Shown one piece after another: positions 27,289-36,061 of a DNA stretch of 64,000 nucleotides. Every line of letters starts with the position of its first letter. Within the stretch, counting starts at the first letter, position 1. The notes under the pieces were generated by a model, which had not been told where the DNA came from, made no database searches, and saw only the letters and a program-made list of their open reading frames with translations. Position numbers and translations under genes: made by a program. This DNA is from Pseudomonas fluorescens (lineage in GTDB: Bacteria > Pseudomonadota > Gammaproteobacteria > Pseudomonadales > Pseudomonadaceae), in NCBI RefSeq assembly GCF_001307275.1, contig NZ_CP012831.1:6874501-6938500 (forward strand). The letters are read 5' to 3'.

Positions 27289-27582
27289 AATGCTTATTTA
27301 CCTCTGGCGCTCTATTCAACAACCTGTGCCCAACAACAAAAACAAGCTGGCCCAATAATAATGAACACAGAAAACCAAGCTTGGCAACCGACAATAAATT
27401 CCGAACATCAGCGCCAAAACGCTGGTCGCGAAACATCAAAAGCTGACAGTTCGATCAGCTCTTTCACCGATGCAACTGCCCTCCTGAAAACTGCTCTGGC
27501 CTGACTTCGCTCGCTGATTTCGTAGCGACGCCGTGGCCCGGAGTACCCGTTTCAGTTCGCGTAACCGACGAGGAAAACAACA

Positions 27583-29010
27583 ATGTCTCAAACCACCGAC
27601 CGACTCTGGGGTGCTCGCTTCAAATGCGGCCCTTCCGAAGCCTTGGCGGCCCTGTCCCGTTGCCCTGAGCGCTACTTCCGGCTCACCCCGTACGACCTCG
27701 CCGGCTCCAAGGCCCATGCCCGGGAATTGCAGCGCGCCGGACTGCTGACCGAACAAGAAACCCAGACCATGCTCGACGCCCTGGAACGCATCGGCGCGGA
27801 CTATCGCGCCGGCAGCATCGCGCCGACCCTGGATGATGAAGACGTCCACACGTTCATCGAGCGCCTGCTGACCGAACGGCTTGGCGCCCTGGGTGGCAAG
27901 CTGCGTGCCGGCCGTTCGCGCAATGACCAGACCGCCAATGACCTGCGGCTGTTCCTGCGTGACCACGTACGCACCGTGGCCGTTGAAGTGTTGGGCCTGC
28001 AGCAGGCGCTGGTGGAACAGGCCGAGCAACACATCGAAAGCATCTGCCCCGGCTTCACCCATCTGCAGCAGGCGCAACCGATCGTGTTCGCTCACCACCT
28101 GCTGGCCCACGCCCAGTCGATGCTACGCGACGTACAGCGGTTGGTGGACTGGGACGCACGGACGTCGCTGTCACCACTCGGTGCGGCGGCCATGGCGGGC
28201 TCGGCGATCGCTCGCCTGCCTCAGCAATCGGCAAAGGAAATGGGCTACAGCGGCGTTTGCGAAAACTCCATCGACGCCGTGGCCAGCCGCGATCACGTCG
28301 CCGAGTTTCTGTTCATCGCCAGCATGCTCGGCATCAATATCTCGCGCCTTGCCGAAGAGTTCTGTCTGTGGTCGTCGCGGCAATTTCGCTGGGTCGCACT
28401 GGACGATGCCTACGCCACCGGCAGCTCGATCATGCCGCAGAAGAAGAATCCGGACATCGCCGAACTGGCGCGAGGCAAGGCCGGTCGCCTGATCGGCAAC
28501 CTGACCGGCCTGCTCTCCACGCTTAAATCCTTGCCACTGTCCTACAACCGTGACTTGAGCGAAGACAAGAACGGTGTGCTCGACAGCGTCGACACGCTGC
28601 TACTGGTGCTGCCCGCCATGGCGGGAATGGTGGCGACCATGAAAGTCAATGTCGAGGAATTGCGCCGCCAGGCACCGCTGGGCTTCACCCTCGCCACCGA
28701 AGTTGCCGATTGGCTGGCGGTGCGCGGCGTGCCGTTCAAGGAAGCTCACGAAATCACCGGTGCGTTGGTCCAGGCGTGCGAGAAACACGACATCGAACTG
28801 TGGGAGGCCTCCCCCGCTCTGCTGGCGGAAATCGATCCGCGCCTCACCCCAGAGGTACGCGAAAGCCTGACCCTAGAAGCCGCCATCGCTGCACGCAATG
28901 GCTGGGGCGGGACCGCACCACAACAGGTACGCGAACAGATCGGACGCTTGAAAACCGCCCTCGCCACCCAGCAGCAATGGACCGAGGACTATCAGGGCTT
29001 TCGCCTCTGA
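27583..29010 (+). CDS. Argininosuccinate-lyase-like enzyme, probably catabolic
   Basis: A 475-residue member of the aspartase/fumarase superfamily, closest by eye to argininosuccinate lyase. Conserved are RSRND (111-115), T159-H160, and the superfamily signature GSSIMPQKKNPD (280-291) with the catalytic Ser. The substrate-end motif, normally YNKD-x-QEDKE in ArgH, here reads YNRDLSEDKN (321-330), replacing the Lys and the substrate-contacting Gln. It heads an operon with an amino-acid importer, two NodB-fold hydrolases and an MmgE/PrpD protein rather than arginine synthesis genes. It probably splits an N-substituted amino acid to fumarate and an amine, as EDDS lyase does. The exact substrate is unknown. 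Confidence 0.85.
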   Translation: MSQTTDRLWGARFKCGPSEALAALSRCPERYFRLTPYDLAGSKAHARELQRAGLLTEQETQTMLDALERIGADYRAGSIAPTLDDEDVHTFIERLLTERLGALGGKLRAGRSRNDQTANDLRLFLRDHVRTVAVEVLGLQQALVEQAEQHIESICPGFTHLQQAQPIVFAHHLLAHAQSMLRDVQRLVDWDARTSLSPLGAAAMAGSAIARLPQQSAKEMGYSGVCENSIDAVASRDHVAEFLFIASMLGINISRLAEEFCLWSSRQFRWVALDDAYATGSSIMPQKKNPDIAELARGKAGRLIGNLTGLLSTLKSLPLSYNRDLSEDKNGVLDSVDTLLLVLPAMAGMVATMKVNVEELRRQAPLGFTLATEVADWLAVRGVPFKEAHEITGALVQACEKHDIELWEASPALLAEIDPRLTPEVRESLTLEAAIAARNGWGGTAPQQVREQIGRLKTALATQQQWTEDYQGFRL

Positions 29011-29023
29011 GCAACACACCGAA

Positions 29024-29049
29024 CTGTGGGAGCGAGCTTGCTCCCACAG
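29024..29049. repeat. REP-type hairpin
   Basis: A perfect 10-bp inverted repeat, CTGTGGGAGC (29024-29033) and GCTCCCACAG (29040-29049), around GAGCTT. This is the common fluorescent-Pseudomonas intergenic repeat. It lies within the operon, between the lyase and permease genes, where it may stabilise upstream mRNA or attenuate transcription. Confidence 0.85.
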
Positions 29050-29082
29050 CGATAGCGCCGAAACCGAGTACGGAGAAACAAC

Positions 29083-29961
29083 ATGAGCCAGACACAGGCA
29101 GAACGACTCCAGGCGGAGCGCAAGCTGGCGGAAAACCAGTTTGACATTACCCAGTACGATCATGTGCCCCGGCGCTACTACGGGCGGATCTTCTTCGCCA
29201 CGCTGATCGTCATCGCCCTTGTTGGCCTGGTGCGTGCCTTCGCCGAAGGCAAGATCGAATGGTCGTACATCGGCCAGTTCCTGACCTCCGAAGCGATCAT
29301 GTGGGGCTTGCTCAACACCATCGTCATGGCCGTATTGGCCATGGCGCTGGGCATCGTGTTCGGCGTGATCACCGCGATCATGCGCATGTCGGCCAACCCG
29401 ATCCTGCGCTATGTGGCCGTGACCTATACCTGGCTGTTTCGCGGCACGCCGCTGATCCTGCAACTGCTCCTGTGGTTCAACCTGGCGCTGATCTTCCCCA
29501 CCATCGGCATTCCCGGCCTGTTCGAAATGGACACCGTGAGCCTGATGACCCCGTTCGCGGCGGCCTTGCTGGGCTTGAGCATCAACCAGGGCGCCTACAC
29601 CGCCGAAGTGGTGCGCGCCGGCCTGCTCTCGGTGGACACCGGGCAATACGAGGCTGCCAAATCGATCGGCATGCCACGCCTGCAGGCGCTGCGCCGGATC
29701 ATCCTGCCCCAGGCCATGCGGATCATTATTCCGCCGGTAGGCAACGAGTTCATCGGCATGGTGAAGATGACCTCGCTGGCGAGCGTCATCCAATACTCGG
29801 AATTGCTCTACAACGCCCAGAACATCTACTACGCCAACGCCCGCGTGATGGAGCTGCTGATCGTCGCCGGCATCTGGTACCTGGCCACCGTCACCGTCCT
29901 GTCCTTTGGTCAGAGTCGCCTGGAGCGTCGTTTCGCCCGCGGCGCCGGCAAGCGCTCTTGA
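29083..29961 (+). CDS. Amino-acid ABC transporter permease
   Basis: A 292-residue HisM-family permease, longer than usual because of about 50 cytoplasmic residues before the first membrane segment. It has the family's YTWLFRGTPLILQLLLWFN stretch and the EAA loop YEAAKSIGMPRLQALRRIILPQ. With the ATPase and binding protein that follow it makes a complete importer in the lyase operon. The stop is 10 bases from the ATPase start. Confidence 0.93.
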   Translation: MSQTQAERLQAERKLAENQFDITQYDHVPRRYYGRIFFATLIVIALVGLVRAFAEGKIEWSYIGQFLTSEAIMWGLLNTIVMAVLAMALGIVFGVITAIMRMSANPILRYVAVTYTWLFRGTPLILQLLLWFNLALIFPTIGIPGLFEMDTVSLMTPFAAALLGLSINQGAYTAEVVRAGLLSVDTGQYEAAKSIGMPRLQALRRIILPQAMRIIIPPVGNEFIGMVKMTSLASVIQYSELLYNAQNIYYANARVMELLIVAGIWYLATVTVLSFGQSRLERRFARGAGKRS

Positions 29962-29971
29962 GGAGTTCCAC

Positions 29972-30736
29972 ATGAGAAGCATCGTCAAGGCCGTGAGCCT
30001 GAATAAATACTACGACCAGTTCCACGCGCTCAAGGACATCAACATCGAAGTCGAGCAAGGCGAAGTGCTGTGCATCATCGGCCCGTCCGGCTCGGGAAAA
30101 AGCACCTTGCTGCGCTGCGTCAACCAGTTGGAAAAAATCGACAAGGGCGGCCTGTGGGTCGACGGCGAACTGGTGGGCTACCGGATCGTCGGCAACAAGC
30201 TGCACGAACTCAACGAAACCCAGATCGCCCGCCAGCGGCTGTCCACCGGCATGGTGTTTCAACGGTTCAACCTGTTCCCACACATGACCGTGTTGCAGAA
30301 CATCATCGAAGGGCCGTGCCAGGTGCTCAAGCGCTCCCCCAAAGAGGCGAATGAAGAGGCCCTGGAGTTGCTCGCCCGTGTCGGCCTGGCGGACAAGCGC
30401 AACAGCTACCCGATCGAGCTTTCCGGCGGCCAGCAGCAACGCGTGGCCATCGCTCGTGCATTGGCCATGCGCCCCAAGCTGATGCTGTTCGATGAACCCA
30501 CTTCGGCACTCGACCCGGAACTGGTCGGTGAGGTGCTGTCGGTGATGCGCGATCTTGCGCAGACCGGCATGACCATGATCGTCGTCACCCATGAACTGGG
30601 CTTCGCTCGCGAAGTTTCCAATCGCATGGTGTTCATGGACGGCGGGCAGATCGTGGAGGCTGGAAGCCCCGAAGAAATACTAATAAGTCCGCAAAACCCT
30701 CGCACCCAAAGCTTCATTTCTGCCGTTCGAACCTAA
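29972..30736 (+). CDS. Amino-acid ABC transporter ATP-binding protein
   Basis: A 254-residue GlnQ-type ATPase with Walker A GPSGSGKST, Q-loop VFQRFNLFPH, signature LSGGQQQ, Walker B LMLFDEP and switch VTHE. The start at ATG 29972 follows GAGGAG by 7 bases; an open frame from 29906 is read-through of the permease tail. It has a slightly long insert after the Walker A helix (YRIVGNKLHELNETQIARQR), common in this subgroup. Confidence 0.93.
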   Translation: MRSIVKAVSLNKYYDQFHALKDINIEVEQGEVLCIIGPSGSGKSTLLRCVNQLEKIDKGGLWVDGELVGYRIVGNKLHELNETQIARQRLSTGMVFQRFNLFPHMTVLQNIIEGPCQVLKRSPKEANEEALELLARVGLADKRNSYPIELSGGQQQRVAIARALAMRPKLMLFDEPTSALDPELVGEVLSVMRDLAQTGMTMIVVTHELGFAREVSNRMVFMDGGQIVEAGSPEEILISPQNPRTQSFISAVRT

Positions 30737-30775
30737 GCGTCCGTTGACGCTCACAACACTCATAAGAGAACGACC

Positions 30776-31600
30776 ATGAAGAACTTTTTTATCCCCGCAG
30801 TACTCGCAGGCGTCATGGCATCCGGCTTCACCTTCGCGGCCGAATTGCCGGCCAGCATCAAGGCCAAGGGCGAAATCGTCGTGGCGATCATGCCGAACTA
30901 CCCGCCGATGGATTTCAAGGACCCGGCCACCAACACCCTCACCGGCTTTGACTATGACCTGGGCAATGCCCTGGCCGAGCGCCTGGGTGTGAAGATCAAA
31001 TGGCAGGAAACCGGCTTCGAGCAAATGATCAACGCCCTGACCACCGACCGCGTGGACATGGTGCTGTCGGGCATGACCGACACCGTCGAACGTCAGGCCA
31101 GCGTAACCTTCATCGACTACTTCACCAGCGGTCCACAGTTCTACACCTTGCAGAAAAACAAGGACACCAACGAGATCCTCGACCTGTGCGGCAAGAAAGT
31201 CGGCACCAGCCGCCGCACCACCTTTCCGGCGGAAATCGCCGAGTGGAGCAAGGCCAACTGTGAGGCCGCCGGCAAGCCGGCGATCAACGTGGTCGGCACC
31301 GAAGGCTCGGCCGATGCCCGGGCGCAACTGCGCCAGAGCCGCATCGATGCAGCCATGCAGGGCAGCGAAACCCTGCCTTACCTCAAGACCCAGGAAAAGG
31401 ACATGTACAAGACCGTGGGCCTGCCGATCTCCGAGCAGTACACCGGCATGGGCGTGAGCAAGAAGAAACCTGAGCTCAGTGAAGCGGTGAAGGTCGCGCT
31501 GCAAAGCATGATCGATGACGGCAGCTACCAGGCGATCCTGAAGAAATGGGACCTTGAACTGGGCGCGATCAAAACCGTGACCATCAACGCCGGAAAGTGA
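30776..31600 (+). CDS. Amino-acid ABC transporter substrate-binding protein
   Basis: A 274-residue periplasmic family-3 binding protein with a Sec signal (MKNFFIPAVLAGVMASG, cleavage near FTFA-A). The ligand site shows PNYPPMDF, a long LTGFDYDLGNALAERLG helix and GMTDTVERQASVTFIDY with the carboxylate-binding Arg. It has two Cys (in LCGKKVG and KANCEAA) that could form a disulfide. It belongs to the lyase operon importer; the ligand is presumably the N-substituted amino acid processed by the downstream enzymes. Confidence 0.9.
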   Translation: MKNFFIPAVLAGVMASGFTFAAELPASIKAKGEIVVAIMPNYPPMDFKDPATNTLTGFDYDLGNALAERLGVKIKWQETGFEQMINALTTDRVDMVLSGMTDTVERQASVTFIDYFTSGPQFYTLQKNKDTNEILDLCGKKVGTSRRTTFPAEIAEWSKANCEAAGKPAINVVGTEGSADARAQLRQSRIDAAMQGSETLPYLKTQEKDMYKTVGLPISEQYTGMGVSKKKPELSEAVKVALQSMIDDGSYQAILKKWDLELGAIKTVTINAGK

Positions 31601-31624
31601 TCCCACAGGCCATCTGATTCCGAT

Positions 31625-31703
31625 GTGGCAACGGGCTTGTTTGCGAATGGTTCAACGTCAATGTTGCCAGACTCGACGCCATCGCGAGCAAGCCCGCTTC
31701 CAC
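31625..31703. repeat. REP-like inverted pair
   Basis: The segment beginning GTGGCAACGGGCTTG (31625) is the imperfect reverse complement of the segment ending AGCAAGCCCGCTTCCAC (about 31687-31703), with about 28 bases between. The GGGCTTG/CAAGCCC core is typical of Pseudomonas REP elements. It follows the binding-protein gene inside the operon. Confidence 0.6.
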
Positions 31704-31744
31704 AAAAGGGTCTGGTGTCTACGAATAAAGATGGAGCACTACCG

Positions 31745-32587
31745 ATGCCCTCCTCACCCACCTGGCCCGCGCCGCACAAGGCTTGCCTGGCCCTTGCCTT
31801 CGACCTCGATGGCCCGACCGGTGATGCCATGCTCAACGGCTCGATCTGGCGCAAACCCGAGTACTTCGGGTTCGGCGGCTATGGCCCTTACCGGGCACTG
31901 CCACGCCTGCTCGATCTGCTCGACGAGTTCCGGATCCCGACGACATTCTTCGTCCCCGCCTGGGTCGTGGAGAACTGGCCGAGACAATGCCAGGCGATTG
32001 TCGAGCGCGGGCATGAAGTGGCTTATCACGGCTACAAACACGAATCCTTTTATGCCCTGACACTGGATCGGCAAAAAGAGGTGATGCAGATCTCTCGCGA
32101 GGTGTTCTGGAAACACCTGCACATCCGCGCAGAAGGCTTTCGCACGCCGTCCGGCGACTGGCGCGCCGAAACCCCGGCCATGCTGGTGGAAGCCGGCGTG
32201 ACCTATTCCAGCAGCATGCGCGGCGACGACCGACCGTACCTGGTGGACGTACCGGGTTTCGATACGCCGCTGGTGGAAATCCCAGGCCGATGGGAAATGG
32301 ACGATTACGCGTCCCTCGCCTATACCCGCGCGCCGAACTTTCCTTCCGGATTGGACCGTACGGCCAGTTACGCGCTGACCCTGGACAACTGGTGCCGCGA
32401 ATATGACGGCGCGATGGACGAAGGGTTGTGCCTGACCACGCTCTTCCACCCAAAGATCATTGGTAAACCGGGGCGCATCCTGCTGCTGGAACAGCTTTTC
32501 GAGCACATGCGTCGGCGCGATGACGTGTGGTTCGCCACCTGCCGCGACGTCGCCCACTTCTGGTTGAAGGAGCACCGCCATGGCTGA
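31745..32587 (+). CDS. NodB-fold (polysaccharide deacetylase family) amidohydrolase 1
   Basis: A 280-residue metal hydrolase of the polysaccharide-deacetylase superfamily. Motif 1 reads FDLDG (D20, D22), motif 2 HGYKH (H95, H99) and motif 3 RTPSGDW (R133), so the metal site looks complete. There is no signal peptide, so a cell-wall role is unlikely. Cytoplasmic members of this superfamily include allantoinase PuuE and cyclic imidases, and the operon with an amino-acid importer and a C-N lyase points the same way. It overlaps the next, paralogous gene by 8 bases. The start at ATG 31745 follows GGAG; the open frame extends upstream only through the REP element. Confidence 0.82.
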   Translation: MPSSPTWPAPHKACLALAFDLDGPTGDAMLNGSIWRKPEYFGFGGYGPYRALPRLLDLLDEFRIPTTFFVPAWVVENWPRQCQAIVERGHEVAYHGYKHESFYALTLDRQKEVMQISREVFWKHLHIRAEGFRTPSGDWRAETPAMLVEAGVTYSSSMRGDDRPYLVDVPGFDTPLVEIPGRWEMDDYASLAYTRAPNFPSGLDRTASYALTLDNWCREYDGAMDEGLCLTTLFHPKIIGKPGRILLLEQLFEHMRRRDDVWFATCRDVAHFWLKEHRHG

Positions 32588-33464
32588 TTCCCCCATCTGG
32601 CCGGAAGGCTATCGCTGCGCTGTGGTACTGACCGTCGATTACAACGACATCCACGGCATCCTCACGCAAGCCCCGGAAGTTGCCGGGCGTGACAAAACCT
32701 TGTCGGTATGGCGCTACGGCACCCAACGCGGCGTGGCACGCTTGCTCGGCCTGTTCAAGGAACTCGGGGTCTGCAGCAGTTGGTTCGTCCCCGGCATCGT
32801 TGCCGAGGAAAACCCGGGGCTCATCCAGGCGATCCAGGGCGACGGTCATGAGATCGCCTGCGCCGGCTACCGTCATCAAGATTACGACGCGCTAGACCTG
32901 ATCGCCCAGATCGACGATGTCGCCAAAGGCTGCGAGACCCTGGCCAGGTTGACCGGCAAGCGCCCGGTCGGCTTTCGAATCCCGGCGGGCAATGGTGCAC
33001 CGGGCTTGATCGGCGCATTGAAGGACCAAGGCATCCGCTGGTCCTCGTCATGGCGCGGCGACGACTTGCCATTCGCTCACCCGACTGCGCCCGGCGTCAT
33101 TGAAGTGCCGCTGCATTATGAGCTGGAAGACGAGCCTTACTTCGCCTTCAACTTGAGCCCGGCGGTGCCACCGGCACAATCACGGATCGCCTCCTACAGC
33201 CACACCCTGGGCAATCTGCAAATGGATTTCGCCGGGTTTCACCGATTCGGCCTGTGCTACGTGCTTCGCCTGCACCCGGAAATCATCGCCACGCCGGGAC
33301 GGATAGGCGTGTTGCGCGAGCTGATCGAGGGCATTCAACAGCACGATGACGTGTGGATCGCCACCGGCGCCGAGGTCGCGCAATGGTGGGCAAACAACGC
33401 GGCGCCGGCGGCTGAGGATCATCCCGCATCGGTGTACGAGCGCCATTATCGGGATTACGTCTGA
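32580..33464 (+). CDS. NodB-fold amidohydrolase 2, altered metal site
   Basis: A 294-residue paralogue of the preceding protein, about the same length. Aligned motifs are changed: motif 1 reads VDYND, keeping D20 but placing Asn22 where protein 1 has Asp22, and motif 2 reads AGYRH, with Ala95 instead of the first metal-binding His. Motif 3 is RIPAGNG. It may be a non-catalytic partner forming a mixed complex with protein 1, or an enzyme of the metal-poor PuuE/imidase type. Overlaps of 8 bases upstream and 1 base downstream (TGATG) show tight co-translation with protein 1 and the MmgE/PrpD gene. Confidence 0.8.
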   Translation: MADSPIWPEGYRCAVVLTVDYNDIHGILTQAPEVAGRDKTLSVWRYGTQRGVARLLGLFKELGVCSSWFVPGIVAEENPGLIQAIQGDGHEIACAGYRHQDYDALDLIAQIDDVAKGCETLARLTGKRPVGFRIPAGNGAPGLIGALKDQGIRWSSSWRGDDLPFAHPTAPGVIEVPLHYELEDEPYFAFNLSPAVPPAQSRIASYSHTLGNLQMDFAGFHRFGLCYVLRLHPEIIATPGRIGVLRELIEGIQQHDDVWIATGAEVAQWWANNAAPAAEDHPASVYERHYRDYV

Positions 33465-34813
33465 TGAGCGAACGTTTGCAACGGCTGGCGCAATTCTGTG
33501 TCGATCTGCGGTTTGAAGATCTATCGCCTGGGTTGGTAGCCCAAGCCAAGCGGCACATTCTCGATACGTTCGGCGCAACGTTGGCCGGCGCCGCGAGCGA
33601 TATCGCCAAACAAGCACACAAGGTGTTCGCCGGTGAAGCGGGCGAGGTACCGGTTTGGGGAACCGATCTGCAGGTCTGCGCGGGCCCGGCAGCGATGCTG
33701 AACGGCATCGCCGCCCATGCGCTGGAGCTGGACGACACCGGTGGTTGCGATCACTCCGGGGCCGTCGTGCTGCCAGCGGCGATGGCGGCGGTTTCGCTGC
33801 GCGCACGGCCCGTGAGTGGTCGTGAATTCATCAGCGCCGTCGTGATCGGCTATGAGGTTGGTCGTCGAGTGCTCGAAGCCTGCGGCGGCTATAGCGCCCA
33901 CAATGGCGCCGGCTGGCACTCCACCGCGACCTGTGGAGTGTTCGGCGCAGCCGCCGCCAGCGCGCGCATCCTAGGCCTGGATACCCGGCAAACCCTGGCG
34001 GCACTGGGCATTGCCGGCAGCTTCAGCGGTGGCCTGTGGGCCTTCATTCACGACGGCTCGCACAGCAAGAAACTGCACAGCGGGCGCGCCGCAGAAGGGG
34101 GGCTGTTGGCTGCGCGGTTCACCCAACAAGGCATCAGCGGGCCGATGCAATTATTCGATGACGTCTGGGGTGGCTTCCTGAACACCCTCGCCCCAGCGAC
34201 TTCGAGGCCCGAAGCGCTGGATGCGGAGCTCGGCGTGAACTGGAAGCTCGCCCGCTGCTCAATCAAACCCTATGCCTCCTGTCGCGGCACCCATTCGGCC
34301 ATCGATGCCCTCGGCCAGCTATTGGAGCAGTTGAAGGTCTCCGTCGACCAGGTCGAAAACCTGCACGTCGGGCTGAGCGGTTTTCTCCACGGCATGTGTG
34401 GCGGCCGGGATGTCACCCACCTCGCCGCCGCGCAAATGAGCCTGCCGTATGCCCTCGCCGCGCGGTTGGTGCATGGGCATTGCCGACTGCACGCGTATGA
34501 CGATCGGCAACGCAACGATCCGCTGGTGATTCAGTGCATGTCGCGCATCCATCTTGAAGTGGACCCGCGACTGGATGAGGATGGCGAACCTGTGGTGACC
34601 CTGCGGACCGTGGACGGCCGGCAGGCAAGCCTGTGCGTAGAAGTGCCCTTGGGAGCGCCGGGCAATCCACTTGCCGATGAGGCCCTGGATGAGAAGTTCT
34701 TCAGTTTGACGACGCGGGTCATGCCGCAGGAACGGGCTGCGGAACTACTGAAGCAATTGCGACGCATGGAAGACCTGGAGTCGATACGTACGCTGGAACG
34801 GTGGCTGGGTTGA
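33464..34813 (+). CDS. MmgE/PrpD-family protein (possible epimerase or dehydratase)
   Basis: A 449-residue member of the MmgE/PrpD fold. Characteristic sequence includes AHALELDDTGGCDHSGAVVLPAA near residues 84-106, HNGAGWHSTATCGVFGAAAA, and SHSKKLHSGRAAEGGLLAA. Known relatives are 2-methylcitrate dehydratase (PrpD), cis-aconitate decarboxylase and iminodisuccinate epimerase. The 449-residue length is close to the epimerase and shorter than PrpD, and there are no methylcitrate genes here. Because it is co-transcribed with an ArgH/EDDS-lyase-like enzyme, an epimerase that prepares one stereoisomer for the lyase is the best guess. Start ATG 33464 overlaps the previous stop. Confidence 0.85.
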   Translation: MSERLQRLAQFCVDLRFEDLSPGLVAQAKRHILDTFGATLAGAASDIAKQAHKVFAGEAGEVPVWGTDLQVCAGPAAMLNGIAAHALELDDTGGCDHSGAVVLPAAMAAVSLRARPVSGREFISAVVIGYEVGRRVLEACGGYSAHNGAGWHSTATCGVFGAAAASARILGLDTRQTLAALGIAGSFSGGLWAFIHDGSHSKKLHSGRAAEGGLLAARFTQQGISGPMQLFDDVWGGFLNTLAPATSRPEALDAELGVNWKLARCSIKPYASCRGTHSAIDALGQLLEQLKVSVDQVENLHVGLSGFLHGMCGGRDVTHLAAAQMSLPYALAARLVHGHCRLHAYDDRQRNDPLVIQCMSRIHLEVDPRLDEDGEPVVTLRTVDGRQASLCVEVPLGAPGNPLADEALDEKFFSLTTRVMPQERAAELLKQLRRMEDLESIRTLERWLG

Positions 34814-34873
34814 TCAGGGTATTGACGGCTCGGGCGTCATCGCGGTGTACGCCAACAATCTGAATAAGGACAT

Positions 34874-36061
34874 TTGCCCCCCGTGGCCACTTACTCCCTC
34901 GTTATTCGACGCTTGATGATCGCTTCGCTGACCATCGTGGTCAGCCGTGCCATCACCAGCCCGTTGCTCACGCTGTTCCTGAGCAACAAGCTGGGCCTCA
35001 ATCAACAAGATGTCGGCTTACTGCTGGGCATCGCGGTGTTCATCGCCACCCTGCTGGCCCTGTACGGCGGCTACATCATCGATCGCCTGGAAAAGCGCCG
35101 GTTGCTGATCCTGGCGATGCTCTCCAGCGCCGTGGGTTTCGTCCTGCTGACCTTTGCCGAAAACCTCTACCTGACCACCCTGACCGTGGTGATCACCGAG
35201 ACCGCGTCGGCCCTGTTTCTGATCGGTTCCAAGGCGATCCTCAGCGAAAACCTGCCCATCGGCCAGCGCGCCAAAGCGTTTTCCCTGCGCTACACCCTGA
35301 CCAACATCGGCTACGCCACCGGCCCCATGCTCGGCGTGGTGATTGCGGGGGTCTACCCGATCGCGCCATTCCTGATCGCCGCAGGCATCGCGTTCTCCAG
35401 CATCTTTCTGATGATGGGCATCCCCAGCGATGGAACGCCGACAGCGGCCATTGGCCCACCGCCCAGTTTTCTCAAGACCCTGAAGACCCTGAAAAACGAC
35501 CGCACCCTGATCATGTTCACCTGCGGCTGCCTGCTCAGCACCGTGGTGCACGGACGCTTCACGCTGTATCTGTCGCAATACCTGCTGGTCACCCACGACG
35601 CCAAGCGTGCACTGGAGATCATGGCCGCCCTGCTCGCCTGCAACGCCATCACTGTGATCCTGCTGCAATACCAGATCGGTCGGTTCCTCGATCGCGAGAA
35701 GCTGCGCTACTGGATCGCTGCGGGCACCAGCCTGTTCATGCTTGGCCTGATCGGTTTCAGCCTGGCAGACGATATGCTGAGTTGGTGCGTGGCGATGTTC
35801 ATTTTCACGCTCGGTGAAATGATCATCTACCCGGCCGAATTTCTCTTCGTCGATACCCTGGCCCCGGAAGAACTGCGCGGCAGCTACTACGGCGCCCAAA
35901 ACCTGGCCGCCCTCGGCGGCGCCCTGAGCCCGGTGATCTGCGGGTACCTGCTGATACAAACCCCGGCACCGACGATGTTCTACGTCTTGAGCGCCTTGAC
36001 CGCGGTGGGTGGGCTGCTGTGTTTCATGAGCGGGCGCCGGGTGGCGGTGGTGCGAAAGTGA
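34874..36061 (+). CDS. MFS transporter (YdeE-like exporter)
   Basis: A 395-residue, 12-helix major facilitator protein. Order and motifs resemble E. coli YdeE, an exporter of dipeptides and related compounds: RAITSPLLTLFLSNKLGL near the start, IIDRLEKRRLLIL between helices 2 and 3, and GEMIIYPAEFLFVDTLAPEELRGSYYGAQNLAALGGALSP late. The start is uncertain: TTG 34874 is only 3 bases from AAGGA, while GTG 34883 is 12 bases from it; both precede the first helix. It is probably the last gene of the lyase operon, where it could export a surplus or toxic product. Confidence 0.85.
   Translation: MPPVATYSLVIRRLMIASLTIVVSRAITSPLLTLFLSNKLGLNQQDVGLLLGIAVFIATLLALYGGYIIDRLEKRRLLILAMLSSAVGFVLLTFAENLYLTTLTVVITETASALFLIGSKAILSENLPIGQRAKAFSLRYTLTNIGYATGPMLGVVIAGVYPIAPFLIAAGIAFSSIFLMMGIPSDGTPTAAIGPPPSFLKTLKTLKNDRTLIMFTCGCLLSTVVHGRFTLYLSQYLLVTHDAKRALEIMAALLACNAITVILLQYQIGRFLDREKLRYWIAAGTSLFMLGLIGFSLADDMLSWCVAMFIFTLGEMIIYPAEFLFVDTLAPEELRGSYYGAQNLAALGGALSPVICGYLLIQTPAPTMFYVLSALTAVGGLLCFMSGRRVAVVRK

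Noticed and set aside
27361..27504. 47-codon open frame upstream of the lyase gene, possible leader peptide
   Set aside because: There is no ribosome site, no run of regulatory codons and no attenuator hairpin in the following bases.
27583..29010. Calling this gene biosynthetic argH
   Set aside because: The substrate-end motif differs from argininosuccinate lyases and the operon is a transport and catabolic one.
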